A DNA stretch of 64,000 bases from assembly GCA_965225895.1 (NCBI GenBank), contig CBDDBR010000011.1:310001-374000 (forward strand), written 5' to 3'. Numbering within the stretch: position 1 is the first letter of the stretch; every line of letters begins with the position of its first letter. The position numbers and the translations under genes were made by a program. The stretch comes from Endobugula sp965225895 (GTDB taxonomy: Bacteria > Pseudomonadota > Gammaproteobacteria > Pseudomonadales > Cellvibrionaceae). Below are positions 52,160 to 61,651 of the stretch, piece after piece. Under the pieces are notes generated by a model. It saw only the letters and a program-made list of their open reading frames with translations, had not been told where the DNA came from and did not search any database.

Positions 52160-53346
52160 ATAATCAATCCGATATACAGTGCGTAACCGTTCTTGGTTCG
52201 ACAGGCTCTATAGGTGTTAGCACTTTAGATGTGCTGGCTCGGCATACCGAGAGTTTTTCCGTATTTGCGTTAACGGCTAATACAAACGTTGATGTTTTGT
52301 TGAAGCAATGTATTGCGTTTAGTCCTTGTTATGCTGTGATGAGTGATGAATCTTCGGCATTAAAATTAAAAACGTTGTTGGCTACACATCAATGCCCAAC
52401 TGAGGTGCTTGCGGGTGATGACGCTTTAGCGATGGTTGCTAGTCATGATGATACTGATACCGTAATGGCCGCTATTGTGGGTGCCGCAGGCTTATTGCCA
52501 ACCATGGCTGCCGTTAAGGCAGGTAAAAAAGTATTGTTGGCAAATAAAGAATCGTTAGTAATGGCAGGGCGACTATTCATGGATGCTGTGAAGGCATCGG
52601 GTGCTCAGTTATTACCTATTGATAGTGAGCATAATGCGATATTTCAATGTTTGCCCCATCTTGCAGGTCGTAGCCACCAGCATGTGCGAAAAATATTATT
52701 GACTGGATCTGGCGGCCCTTTGCGTACGTGGTCGCAGTCTGACATTCGTCAAGCAACGCCAGATCAGGCATGCTCCCACCCTAATTGGTCAATGGGGCGA
52801 AAAATATCGGTAGACTCAGCGAGCTTAATGAATAAAGGGTTAGAGTTTATTGAGGCTAAATGGTTATTTGATGTGGCTCCGTCATCCATTGAGGTTGTTA
52901 TTCATCCTCAAAGTATTATTCATTCAATGGTCGAGTATGTGGATGGTTCGGTCTTGGCTCAGTTAGGCAATCCTGATATGCGTACGCCAATTGCTTATGG
53001 GTTGGCGTATCCCGAACGTATTGATTCGGGTGTTTCAAGCTTGGATATTATTGCGGCTGCTCGTTTAGACTTTGAAGCACCGAATATGCGAGATTTTCCT
53101 AGTCTCGCGCTGGCAATCAGTGCAGCGGAATCTGGTACGGGTGCGGCGGCAGTATTAAATGCAGCAAATGAAGTGGCTGTAGCTGCATTTTTGGAGAATA
53201 CGATTAGTTTTGGGCAGATGACCGATAGTTTACAGGCTGTTATGCAGTCTGCGAATTGGAGTGAGCCTGAAGATTTAGAGGCTGTGCTGCATATCGATGC
53301 CTGTGCACGGCAGTTAGCTAAGCAAACCATTCATGCGTTACGTTAG
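52156..53346 (+). CDS. dxr: 1-deoxy-D-xylulose 5-phosphate reductoisomerase Dxr
   Basis: Dxr converts DXP to MEP in the non-mevalonate isoprenoid pathway that feeds UppS. About 396 residues with the NADPH loop GSTGSIGVSTLDV, LLANKESLVMAG, the metal/substrate segment PIDSEHNAIFQCL, GSGGPLR and MSVDSA-like SVDSASLMNKGLE. GTG at 52156 overlaps the cdsA stop (GTGA) and is the preferred start; GTG codons at 52141 and 52153 are alternatives. Confidence 0.95.
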   Translation: MNNQSDIQCVTVLGSTGSIGVSTLDVLARHTESFSVFALTANTNVDVLLKQCIAFSPCYAVMSDESSALKLKTLLATHQCPTEVLAGDDALAMVASHDDTDTVMAAIVGAAGLLPTMAAVKAGKKVLLANKESLVMAGRLFMDAVKASGAQLLPIDSEHNAIFQCLPHLAGRSHQHVRKILLTGSGGPLRTWSQSDIRQATPDQACSHPNWSMGRKISVDSASLMNKGLEFIEAKWLFDVAPSSIEVVIHPQSIIHSMVEYVDGSVLAQLGNPDMRTPIAYGLAYPERIDSGVSSLDIIAAARLDFEAPNMRDFPSLALAISAAESGTGAAAVLNAANEVAVAAFLENTISFGQMTDSLQAVMQSANWSEPEDLEAVLHIDACARQLAKQTIHALR

Positions 53347-53382
53347 TGTTTAAATAATCCCTATTAATGAGTAGCTAAACGA

Positions 53383-54744
53383 ATGTCTCTATTATTAACT
53401 ATTTTATGGTTTTTCCTTGCTCTAGGGATCTTAGTGACCTTTCATGAGTTTGGCCATTTTTATATTGCCCGTCGCTGTGGTGTGAAAGTCATCCGTTTTT
53501 CAGTCGGCTTTGGTAAGCCCTTACTATCGTGGACAGACCGTTTGGGAACGGAATATACCTTATCAGCCATTCCTTTGGGTGGTTATGTCAAAATGCTGGA
53601 TGAGCGTGAAGGTAAGGTTCACCCAGATGAACTCGCTATGTCGTTCACACAAAAAACGGTATGGCAACGTATGGCGATTGTTGTTGCTGGCCCTGTTGCT
53701 AATTTTATTTTAGCGGTCGTGTTATATTTTGTTTTGGCATTGATGGGTAGTACAGGGGTAGCTCCTGTTGTGGGTGCATTGCCTGAGAATGGGGTAGCCG
53801 CTACAGTTGGCTTAAGAGAAAATGATGAAATTATAGCCGTGGATGGTCAGGCAGTAAGTACGTGGTCTGATACCTTTTCTCGCATAGTACGCCGTGTGGG
53901 TGATACGGGTGCGATTCAGTTAGATGTAAAGCGCCACGATAGTCAAAATACATTTGCAGAGCGTTCGTTATTACTACCTATAGAAGACTGGTTGGGAGAT
54001 GCTCAAGAGCCTGATATTTTTAATGAATTAGGTATTGTTCGTTATATTCCTGATGCGGAACCAATTATTCAGCAAGTCATAGCTGATAGTGCAGCAGCAC
54101 ATGCGGGATTACAGGAAAATGATCGTATTATTAGTGCTGATGGCCAGCCAGTGCTTACGTGGATGCAATGGGTAAAATATGTGCGTAGTAAGCCTGATAC
54201 AGCTGTGGCTTTACAGGTAGAAAGAGGCGGTCAGTTTTTACCTATTACCTTAACGCCAACATCGGTGAATGAATCTGATCAACGTATTGGTAAGGCTGGA
54301 GTCGCTGCAGCCATTTGGCCTGAGTCGATGATTCGACCTATTGAGTACAGTTTTTTTGGCGCTATAGCTCAAGGTGTGGAGAAAACATGGGAGCAATCAA
54401 CGTTTATTTTATCGTTTATCAAAAAATTGATATTGGCTGATGTATCCACGAAAAACTTGAGTGGTAGCTTTACCATTGCTCAAGTAGCTGGAGATTCTGC
54501 CAATGCAGGTTTGGCCAGTTATTTGGCCTTTTTGGCGTTTTTAAGTGTGAGTTTAGGTGTTTTTAATTTAATGCCAATACCAGTGTTAGATGGCGGGCAT
54601 TTGCTTTATTATGTGATCGAAGTGATTAAAGGCAGCCCTGTTTCAGAGAAAATTCAAGTTGTTGGTTATCAGATGGGCTTGTTTTTTGTGTTGAGTATTA
54701 TGGTGGTTGCTCACGTGAATGATTTAGTTCGTATATTTTCTTAA
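53383..54744 (+). CDS. rseP: Site-2 protease RseP
   Basis: RseP cuts the anti-sigma factor RseA within the inner membrane during envelope stress and clears signal-peptide remnants. The 453-residue protein has the zinc motif HEFGH at 21-25 in the first membrane helix, two PDZ domains (about 120-310), and the third metal ligand in the LDGGHL motif after MPIPV near the C-terminus. It lies immediately before bamA, the standard order. Confidence 0.97.
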   Translation: MSLLLTILWFFLALGILVTFHEFGHFYIARRCGVKVIRFSVGFGKPLLSWTDRLGTEYTLSAIPLGGYVKMLDEREGKVHPDELAMSFTQKTVWQRMAIVVAGPVANFILAVVLYFVLALMGSTGVAPVVGALPENGVAATVGLRENDEIIAVDGQAVSTWSDTFSRIVRRVGDTGAIQLDVKRHDSQNTFAERSLLLPIEDWLGDAQEPDIFNELGIVRYIPDAEPIIQQVIADSAAAHAGLQENDRIISADGQPVLTWMQWVKYVRSKPDTAVALQVERGGQFLPITLTPTSVNESDQRIGKAGVAAAIWPESMIRPIEYSFFGAIAQGVEKTWEQSTFILSFIKKLILADVSTKNLSGSFTIAQVAGDSANAGLASYLAFLAFLSVSLGVFNLMPIPVLDGGHLLYYVIEVIKGSPVSEKIQVVGYQMGLFFVLSIMVVAHVNDLVRIFS

Positions 54745-54891
54745 GATATGTTTCTTGTCTATTCTGGGCTAATAGATTAGGGCAAGAGCATGTATTGTTA
54801 TATGATGTGTGTTTAACGGTGTATGCCGTGTGTTTATTCATAGATTGCTTAATATTTAAGTAAGTCTTTATCAAAATTAATTAAAACCAGT

Positions 54892-57492
54892 ATGAAATTA
54901 TCTATGCGTTATTTATTGTTATGTTTGTTTTCATTGAGTTGTTTATCGTTTAGTGCTTGGGCCGAGGTATTTCGTATTGATGATATTCGCATAGAAGGTC
55001 TTCAGCGTGTATCGGCGAAAACAGTTTTTTCAACCTTACCGATTAAAGCGAATACAGAAGCATCAACGGAACAGTTACAAGATGCGGTTAGGGCAATATT
55101 TAAGACGGGTTTTTTCTCGGATATTGATATTGCTAGAGATGGCAATGTATTAATTGTGAGTGTTGTAGAGCGCCCAGCAATTAGACGCATTGGTGTAACG
55201 GGTAATTCGGTGATTGAATCTGAGCCGTTATTAGCAGGCTTAAAAAGTGCAGGTTTATCAGAGGGTGAAATCTTCAAACAACAATCGTTAGAAGCCGTTG
55301 AGCGAGAGTTGAATGCACAGTATAGCTCTATTGGGCGATATGCGACTCAAATTGATGTGAAAGTGATTGAGCAGCCCCAGAACCAGGTTAATATCGGCAT
55401 TAAAATCATTGAGGGCAGTGTTGCCAGTATTAAACATATTAATATTGTCGGCAATAAAGACTTTAGTGAAGAAGAGCTGCAGTCGTTGTTTGATATTAAA
55501 ACGACAGGCACATGGTCGTGGATTACAGGCAGTGATAAATATGCACAGCAGCGATTAGCGGGTGATTTAGAAAACCTTAAATCGTATTACTTGAACAAAG
55601 GATATTTAGAATTTGCAGTGACATCGACTCAGGTGTCGTTAAGTCCAGACAAAGAAACTGTGTATATTACGGTAAATGTTTTTGAGGGCGCTCCCTATGC
55701 AATTGAATCGGTTGGTCTTGCGGGTGACCTGATTTTGCCAGAAGAGGATGTAAAAGCCTTAATCACTGTTTCTGAAGGTGAAGTTTTTTCTCAACAAAAG
55801 CTATCGGCTACGTCTAAAATTATTGAAAAACGTTTAGGCGATGAAGGATACAGTTATGCCAGTGTGAGAGGTGTGCCTGAGCTAGATAAAGATAATAAAA
55901 CAGCCAAGGTTACATTCTTTGTTAACCCAGGCACTATCAATTATGTGAGACGCATTGTCTTTAAAGGCAATACCACCACCCAAGATAACGTATTACGTCG
56001 AGAAATGAGGCAGTTAGAAGGTGCACCAGTATCTACTGCCAAATTAGCGCAATCTAAAGCGCGTCTTGAGCGTTTGCCGTTGTTTAGTGAAGTTAACATG
56101 CGCACTGTGGCGGTACCTGGTAGACCCGATCAGATCGATGTTGTATTTACTGTTGTTGAGCAGGCTTCAGGTAGTATTAATGCCAGTATTGGCTTCTCTC
56201 AAGGCAGTGGCGTTACGTTTTCTACAGGTATTCAGCAAAGTAACTGGTTGGGTACAGGGAACACATTGGGCTTTCAAATACAGCGTAGTGATATTGAAAC
56301 CTCATATAGCTTTAATTATACCAACCCCTATTTCACTCCCGATGGTATTAGCCGCAGCTTTAGCGTGTTTTTTAGAGAAAGGGATTTAGATGAGTTGGAT
56401 ATTGCAAGCTATTCAACTGATAGAATCGGAGCGAGTGTTATTTTTGGTTATCCGATATCAGAAAGAAGCCGTATTTCACTGGGCGTAGGTTTTGAAAATA
56501 TTGCTATTCAAGCAGGTAGTGAGGCATCACAAGAAATAGCGGGTAGTCCACGGTTAAGATCGGGTGTGGCCGATGCTCGAGTGACTAATGCAGCCTTTCA
56601 GACAATAGAAAGTCGTTTGTCTGATACGAATGGCAATGACTTTTTTGATGAAGAAGATTTGATTGCTTCAGGTGTGAATGCGGGTGCATCGGCGGGTGCA
56701 GTGTTGGATAGTGAATTGACGGCTAGACCTGATGGTTTTCTGGATAAATACGGTGATGATTTTAATACGTTGAATTTTTCGTTAGGTTGGACAGATTCAA
56801 CATTGAACAGAGGGATTTTCCCTACCAAGGGCTTGTCGCAACGTGTTAATTTTGAAGTATCTACACCCGGTGGTGATTTAGAATACTTTAAATTCAGCTA
56901 TCGAGGTGAGTTCTACCGTGCTTTATCGAAAAGTCTTACTCTGCATGTTAAATCGCGATTTGGGTATGCAGATAGCTATGGTGATATAGATGCATTGCCA
57001 TTCTTCGAAAACTTTTTTTCGGGGGGTAATGGTTCTGTTCGAGGGTTTGAAGCCAGTTCTTTAGGGCCTAAGGGTACACCTGCATTATCGTACATTGCGG
57101 TGCCTACAAGTGATGGCAACTTTGCTTATGTATTGAATTCCGCAGGTACTGCGTTAGAAACATTTGAAAGTACAGAAGTGCAAACCATTGGTGGTAATAT
57201 ATTATTTGAAACAGGCTTTGAATTGATTTTCCCTGTGCCATTTACTAAAAACTCTAAGTCATTACGTTCGTTAGTCTTTGTGGATGCTGGTAATGTGTTT
57301 TCTGATAGTTGTGGATCATTTCAGGTGAATTGTAGTAACTTAGATTTATCAAAATTAAGTTCTGCGTACGGTGTGGGTTTGCAGTGGTTATCACCAATTG
57401 GGCCTGTGAGTGTGTATATTACAAGGGCTCTTCAAGAGCAAGAAGGCGATAAAACCGAGTCTTTCCAATTTTCTTTAGGCCAGAGTTTTTAA
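54892..57492 (+). CDS. bamA: Outer-membrane protein assembly factor BamA
   Basis: BamA is the Omp85-family core of the BAM complex. The 866-residue protein has a signal peptide (cleavage near SAWA-E, residue 24), five POTRA domains (about 25-420) and a C-terminal 16-strand barrel ending in QFSLGQSF. The L6 lock motif VRGF is at 716-719. It is longer than E. coli BamA (810), mainly because of an acidic loop around 560-630 with an EF-hand-like DTNGNDFFDEED (578-589). BamC and BepA partners are also encoded in this window. Confidence 0.97.
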   Translation: MKLSMRYLLLCLFSLSCLSFSAWAEVFRIDDIRIEGLQRVSAKTVFSTLPIKANTEASTEQLQDAVRAIFKTGFFSDIDIARDGNVLIVSVVERPAIRRIGVTGNSVIESEPLLAGLKSAGLSEGEIFKQQSLEAVERELNAQYSSIGRYATQIDVKVIEQPQNQVNIGIKIIEGSVASIKHINIVGNKDFSEEELQSLFDIKTTGTWSWITGSDKYAQQRLAGDLENLKSYYLNKGYLEFAVTSTQVSLSPDKETVYITVNVFEGAPYAIESVGLAGDLILPEEDVKALITVSEGEVFSQQKLSATSKIIEKRLGDEGYSYASVRGVPELDKDNKTAKVTFFVNPGTINYVRRIVFKGNTTTQDNVLRREMRQLEGAPVSTAKLAQSKARLERLPLFSEVNMRTVAVPGRPDQIDVVFTVVEQASGSINASIGFSQGSGVTFSTGIQQSNWLGTGNTLGFQIQRSDIETSYSFNYTNPYFTPDGISRSFSVFFRERDLDELDIASYSTDRIGASVIFGYPISERSRISLGVGFENIAIQAGSEASQEIAGSPRLRSGVADARVTNAAFQTIESRLSDTNGNDFFDEEDLIASGVNAGASAGAVLDSELTARPDGFLDKYGDDFNTLNFSLGWTDSTLNRGIFPTKGLSQRVNFEVSTPGGDLEYFKFSYRGEFYRALSKSLTLHVKSRFGYADSYGDIDALPFFENFFSGGNGSVRGFEASSLGPKGTPALSYIAVPTSDGNFAYVLNSAGTALETFESTEVQTIGGNILFETGFELIFPVPFTKNSKSLRSLVFVDAGNVFSDSCGSFQVNCSNLDLSKLSSAYGVGLQWLSPIGPVSVYITRALQEQEGDKTESFQFSLGQSF

Positions 57493-57522
57493 TTCTAATA
57501 ATTGATTATAATAGGTGGCAGT

Positions 57523-58038
57523 GTGTTTAAAAAATTATTAATAGCATGTACGTGTATGGGTGCACTATTTTCATCCGTGAGCGTTGTTGCCCAAGGTAAT
57601 ATCGGGGTGATTAATTTAGAGGGTGTGTTAATCGGGTCTAATTACTCGCGACAACAGTATCAAGCATTGCAAGCGGATGCACAGTATAAAAAATTATTAA
57701 GTGATATTAAATCATTGAAAAGTGAATTACAGGCACTTCAAAAAGAAGGTGAAGCTAATGCTTTAACATGGTCTGATGATCAGAAAAAAAGTCATATTCA
57801 AAAAGGTCAAATTAAGCTAGAGCAATATAAGCGCTTAGGTGCGCAAGAAGCACAAACGCGTAATGGCTTAGCCTCTCAAATTGAAAAAGAATTGGGCCCT
57901 ACTATTGAAAAAATTGTTAACAATGTGATTGAAGAGAAAAAAATTGGTTTATTACTCAAATCACAAGCCGTATATTTTAGAACCGTTGAGTTCGATATTA
58001 CGGAAGAAGTTGTTAAACGGTTGAATGATAGCCAATAA
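57523..58038 (+). CDS. skp: Periplasmic chaperone Skp (OmpH)
   Basis: Skp holds unfolded outer-membrane proteins on their way to BamA. The 171-residue product has a signal peptide (1-24, ending SVVAQ), then IGVINLEGVLIGS and a long charged coiled-coil (about 50-130) that forms the tentacles. GTG at 57523 is chosen over TTG at 57502 because AGGTGG lies 5 bases upstream and the signal peptide then starts with FKK. Located between bamA and lpxD as expected. Confidence 0.93.
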   Translation: MFKKLLIACTCMGALFSSVSVVAQGNIGVINLEGVLIGSNYSRQQYQALQADAQYKKLLSDIKSLKSELQALQKEGEANALTWSDDQKKSHIQKGQIKLEQYKRLGAQEAQTRNGLASQIEKELGPTIEKIVNNVIEEKKIGLLLKSQAVYFRTVEFDITEEVVKRLNDSQ

Positions 58039-58071
58039 ATTATTAAATATTGATGTGTTGTACCAGACGGT

Positions 58072-59148
58072 ATGACACGAGATACTTTGAATATGAAGTT
58101 GAAGAACCCTTCTTATACACTCAGTGAGTTGGCACGTTATACAGGTGCAGACTTGATAGGTGATCCAGAGTGTTGTGTTTCAGGTATTAATACATTGCAA
58201 GGGGCTACGAGCAATCAGTTATCCTTTTTATCGAATGCCCTATATCAGAAAGATTTAGCCGCTAGTCAAGCCGCTTGCGTTGTTTTGCATCCATCAAGCC
58301 AAGATTTTTTCCACGGAAATAAATTAGTCACAGAAGATCCTTATTATGTCTTTGCCCAGTTGACTAAGTTGTTTGTAAAGGCAAAGAGTAAGCTTGAAGA
58401 GGGTGTTCATTCATCAGTTGTGTGTGGCGAGAATGTGATTATTCACCCTAATGCCTCTATAGCGCCAAATACAGTGCTAGGATCGAATGTGACCATTGAA
58501 GAGGGTGTGTGCATTGGTGCAGGTTGTTATATTGGTGATAATTGCCGTATCGGTATGAACACTATTATTTATGCAAATGTATCAATTTATTCTGATGTAA
58601 ATATTGGTCATGATGTGATTGTTCATAGTCAAGCGGTCATCGGCTCGGATGGCTTTGGCTTTGCACCTAAAAAAAATAGTGGTGGAGAGTGGCAAAAAAT
58701 TTACCAACTGGGTGGTGTCTACATTGGCAATAATGTTGAGGTAGGTGCCAGTACAACGATTGACCGTGGCGCATTAGAAAATACGGTTATTAACGATGGG
58801 GTTAAGCTCGACAACCAAATACAGATTGCCCATAATGTCGTCGTTGGTGAAAATACGGCGATAGCAGGTTCTACGGCGATAGCGGGAAGTACAACGATTG
58901 GTAAGCGTTGTACTATAGCAGGCGCTGTTGGCATTATTGGCCATCTCACTATTGCAGATGATGTGCATATCACTGCGATGACATTAGTGACAAAATCGAT
59001 AGCAGCTGCGGGCTCATATTCATCGGGAACACCATTAAATGCCACGTCTATATGGCGTAAAAATGCCGCTCGTTTTAATCGTTTAGATGAAAATTTACGC
59101 GGCATATTGTTAAAGAAAAAAGAAAATCATATTCATGGTGACGATTAA
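58072..59148 (+). CDS. lpxD: UDP-3-O-acylglucosamine N-acyltransferase LpxD
   Basis: LpxD adds the second hydroxyacyl chain in lipid A synthesis. The 358 residues include an N-terminal uridine-binding domain (YTLSELARYTGADLIGD), a left-handed beta-helix of hexapeptide repeats (about 115-320) with the catalytic His region QIAHNVVVGENTAIAG, and a C-terminal helix. The start is ATG 58072 or ATG 58093; neither has a strong ribosome binding site. A long AT-rich hairpin overlaps the stop. Confidence 0.96.
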   Translation: MTRDTLNMKLKNPSYTLSELARYTGADLIGDPECCVSGINTLQGATSNQLSFLSNALYQKDLAASQAACVVLHPSSQDFFHGNKLVTEDPYYVFAQLTKLFVKAKSKLEEGVHSSVVCGENVIIHPNASIAPNTVLGSNVTIEEGVCIGAGCYIGDNCRIGMNTIIYANVSIYSDVNIGHDVIVHSQAVIGSDGFGFAPKKNSGGEWQKIYQLGGVYIGNNVEVGASTTIDRGALENTVINDGVKLDNQIQIAHNVVVGENTAIAGSTAIAGSTTIGKRCTIAGAVGIIGHLTIADDVHITAMTLVTKSIAAAGSYSSGTPLNATSIWRKNAARFNRLDENLRGILLKKKENHIHGDD

Positions 59149-59178
59149 ATATTTTGTTTTATAAAAAATATTTAATCG
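59142..59178 (+). repeat. AT-rich 14-bp perfect hairpin between lpxD and fabZ
   Basis: Bases 59142-59155 and 59165-59178 are fully complementary, with a 9-nt loop, and include the lpxD stop codon. The stem is almost all A/T, has no T-run after it, and lies inside an operon, so RNA processing, stabilisation or a protein-binding site are all possible. Confidence 0.65.
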
Positions 59179-59228
59179 GGACACTGCAATTGTTTATAAA
59201 ATAATAATACTTATTAAGGTTGGGGATA

Positions 59229-59666
59229 ATGGACGTTACAGAAATTAAAAAGTGGTTGCCACATAGGTATCCATTTCTTTTAGTTGATCGTGTTGTAGAT
59301 TTGCAGGTTGGTGAATCTATTGTTGCGTATAAAAACATTTCAGTGAATGAAGAGGTGTTTAATGGTCACTTTCCTCAGGCGCCTATTTTTCCTGGTGTTA
59401 TGATCGTTGAAGCATTAGCGCAAGCAGCAGGAATATTAGGATTTAAAACCATTGGTAAAACGCCGCAAGATGGTTCTGTATATCTTTTTGCTGGCGCCGA
59501 TAATGTACGTTTTCGACGTCAGGTAATCCCTGGTGATCGTTTGCAACTAGAAGCTAAAGTGGTGTCTGAAAAGCGCGGTATTTGGAAGTTTGAATGTAAA
59601 GCCTCGGTAGACGGTGAATTAGCCGCGTCTGCAACGATTCTTTGTGCAGACAGGAAAGTATCATAA
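59229..59666 (+). CDS. fabZ: 3-hydroxyacyl-ACP dehydratase FabZ
   Basis: FabZ dehydrates 3-hydroxyacyl-ACP in fatty-acid elongation and competes with LpxA for substrate. The 145-residue hotdog protein has LPHRYPFLLVDRV and the active-site pair in NGHFPQAPIFPGV (His) and VEALAQAAG (Glu). The ATG at 59229 gives the family length. lpxA starts 3 bases after the stop. Confidence 0.97.
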   Translation: MDVTEIKKWLPHRYPFLLVDRVVDLQVGESIVAYKNISVNEEVFNGHFPQAPIFPGVMIVEALAQAAGILGFKTIGKTPQDGSVYLFAGADNVRFRRQVIPGDRLQLEAKVVSEKRGIWKFECKASVDGELAASATILCADRKVS

Positions 59667-59669
59667 GTA

Positions 59670-60443
59670 ATGTCTATTCACCCGCAAGCGATTATAGATC
59701 CTTCAGCTCAGCTCGATGAGAGTGTAAGCGTGGGAGCCTTTTCTATTATTGGCCCTGACGTTGTGATTGGTGAAGGCTGTACTATTGAATCGCATGTGAT
59801 TATTAAAGGGCCAACAGTTATTGGTAAAAATAATCATATTTACCAATTTTCTAGCATTGGCGAGGCAACACCTGATTTAAAATATAAAGGTGAAGATACG
59901 CGTTTAGTGATTGGCGACAATAATGTGATTCGTGAAGGTGTGACCATTCACCGAGGAACGATTCAGGATCGCTCTGAAACAACCATTGGTAATGATAATT
60001 TATTAATGGCGTATGTACATATTGGTCACGATAGCGTGATTGCAAACCATTGTATTTTGGTCAATAACACAGCTTTAGCAGGGCATGTACATGTTGCTGA
60101 TTGGGCTATTTTAGGTGGATTTACATTGGTGCATCAATATTGTCATATCGGTGAACATTGCTTTACAGGTATGGGCAGTGCGGTGGGTAAAGATGTGCCT
60201 GCTTTTGCTATAGTGTCAGGTTCGCCTGCAGAGGCAAAAACAATAAATGCTGAAGGCTTATCTCGACGTGGCTTTTCAAAAAGTGAAATTAAATTAATTA
60301 AGCGTGCATTTAAATTAGTGTATCGAGAAAATTTGATTTTGACGGAGGCCTTAGTTGAGTTGAAATTACTGGTTGAGCATTGTCCAGCCATTCAATTGCT
60401 CGTAGATTCTATCGAGTCTTCTACACGTGGTATTGTGCGTTAA
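59670..60443 (+). CDS. lpxA: UDP-N-acetylglucosamine O-acyltransferase LpxA
   Basis: LpxA catalyses the first step of lipid A synthesis. The 257-residue protein begins IHPQAIIDPSAQLDESVSVG, continues as hexapeptide-repeat beta-helix with the active-site region MAYVHIGHDSVIANH, and ends in the helical domain (FSKSEIKLIKRAFK). Acyl-chain length selectivity cannot be judged with confidence. Part of lpxD-fabZ-lpxA-lpxB. Confidence 0.97.
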   Translation: MSIHPQAIIDPSAQLDESVSVGAFSIIGPDVVIGEGCTIESHVIIKGPTVIGKNNHIYQFSSIGEATPDLKYKGEDTRLVIGDNNVIREGVTIHRGTIQDRSETTIGNDNLLMAYVHIGHDSVIANHCILVNNTALAGHVHVADWAILGGFTLVHQYCHIGEHCFTGMGSAVGKDVPAFAIVSGSPAEAKTINAEGLSRRGFSKSEIKLIKRAFKLVYRENLILTEALVELKLLVEHCPAIQLLVDSIESSTRGIVR

Positions 60444-60463
60444 CTGCGCACAATATAATTACC

Positions 60464-61636
60464 ATGCATATTGGTATTGTTGTAGGAGAGGCCTCAGGTG
60501 ATATTCTTGGCGCAGACCTTATGCGTGTATTAAAACAACGTTATCCATCTTGTTGTTTTTCTGGAATAGGCGGCGAGCGAATGTTGGCCGAAGGTTTTAC
60601 GTCATTATATCCCCAAGATCGCTTAGCAGTAATGGGGCTAGTAGAGCCTCTCAAACGATTACCTGAGCTATTATCCATTCGAAAGCACCTATTACACTAT
60701 TTTATTGATCAACGCGTTGATCTTGTTATTGGTATAGACTCCCCTGATTTTAATTTAACCCTAGAAAAAAAGCTGCGCCAAGCTCATGTGAAAACAATTC
60801 ACTATGTAAGCCCTTCTGTATGGGCGTGGCGTCAAGGGCGCATTAAACTGATTAAAGAATCAGTAGATTGGATGTTAACGTTACTACCCTTCGAGGCGGC
60901 ATTTTATGAACAGCATGACGTACCTGTAACCTTTGTTGGTCATCCGTTAGCCGATCAATTTCCTCTTGAAAATGACACCTATGCTGCAAGGCAGCAGTTG
61001 TCAGATATTTTATCGTGTTCAATTGGTCAAGATAAAATGGTGATTGCTTGCTTGCCAGGTAGTCGGCAAGGTGAAGTGGAAAAAATAGGCGACGCTATAT
61101 GGCAGGCCATGGAAGTATTAATAGAAACGCACCCTCAATTAGAGATTCTAATTCCTGCACTGAATAAGCAGCGTCAGCAACAAATTGCTTTACAGTTAGC
61201 GCAGTACCCTCATTTACCCGCGACCATCGTTGAAGGGCATTCTCAAACAGTGATGGCGGCGGCAGATTGTGTGGTGATGGCTTCTGGTACGACAACGCTT
61301 GAGGCGATGTTATTAAAAAAGCCAATGGTGGTTGTTTATAAAAAAGATGCATTTTCATTTTGGTTGATTTCACGGATGTTAAAAGTAGATCACATATCGT
61401 TGCCCAATTTGTTGGCTGGTAAAACGATTGTTCCAGAATTATTACAAAACGCTGCAACACCACACGCTATCGCTAATGAGGTGTCACATTGGTTGAATGA
61501 TTCTCATGCGGTGGTGCAATTAAAAAATGAATTTACTCGGTTACATCAACAATTGCGTTGTAATGCCAGCGCGACTGCGAGTGATGTGGTTGCAACGTTA
61601 TTATTAAACGATACAAAAACACATAAAAGCATATAA
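60464..61636 (+). CDS. lpxB: Lipid A disaccharide synthase LpxB
   Basis: LpxB joins UDP-diacylglucosamine and lipid X, a GT19 glycosyltransferase at the inner membrane. The 390-residue protein starts MHIGIVVGEASGDILGADL and contains IGIDSPDFNL, the SPSVWAWRQGRI block, CLPGSRQGEV and ASGTTTLEAML. ATG at 60464 is preferred over an in-frame ATG at 60380 that would lie inside lpxA. Confidence 0.96.
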   Translation: MHIGIVVGEASGDILGADLMRVLKQRYPSCCFSGIGGERMLAEGFTSLYPQDRLAVMGLVEPLKRLPELLSIRKHLLHYFIDQRVDLVIGIDSPDFNLTLEKKLRQAHVKTIHYVSPSVWAWRQGRIKLIKESVDWMLTLLPFEAAFYEQHDVPVTFVGHPLADQFPLENDTYAARQQLSDILSCSIGQDKMVIACLPGSRQGEVEKIGDAIWQAMEVLIETHPQLEILIPALNKQRQQQIALQLAQYPHLPATIVEGHSQTVMAAADCVVMASGTTTLEAMLLKKPMVVVYKKDAFSFWLISRMLKVDHISLPNLLAGKTIVPELLQNAATPHAIANEVSHWLNDSHAVVQLKNEFTRLHQQLRCNASATASDVVATLLLNDTKTHKSI

Positions 61637-61651
61637 AAAAGAGCACGTCAT

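Noticed and set aside
58719..59105. 128-residue minus-strand open frame inside lpxD
   Set aside because: Shadow of the hexapeptide repeats of lpxD; repetitive composition and no ribosome binding site.
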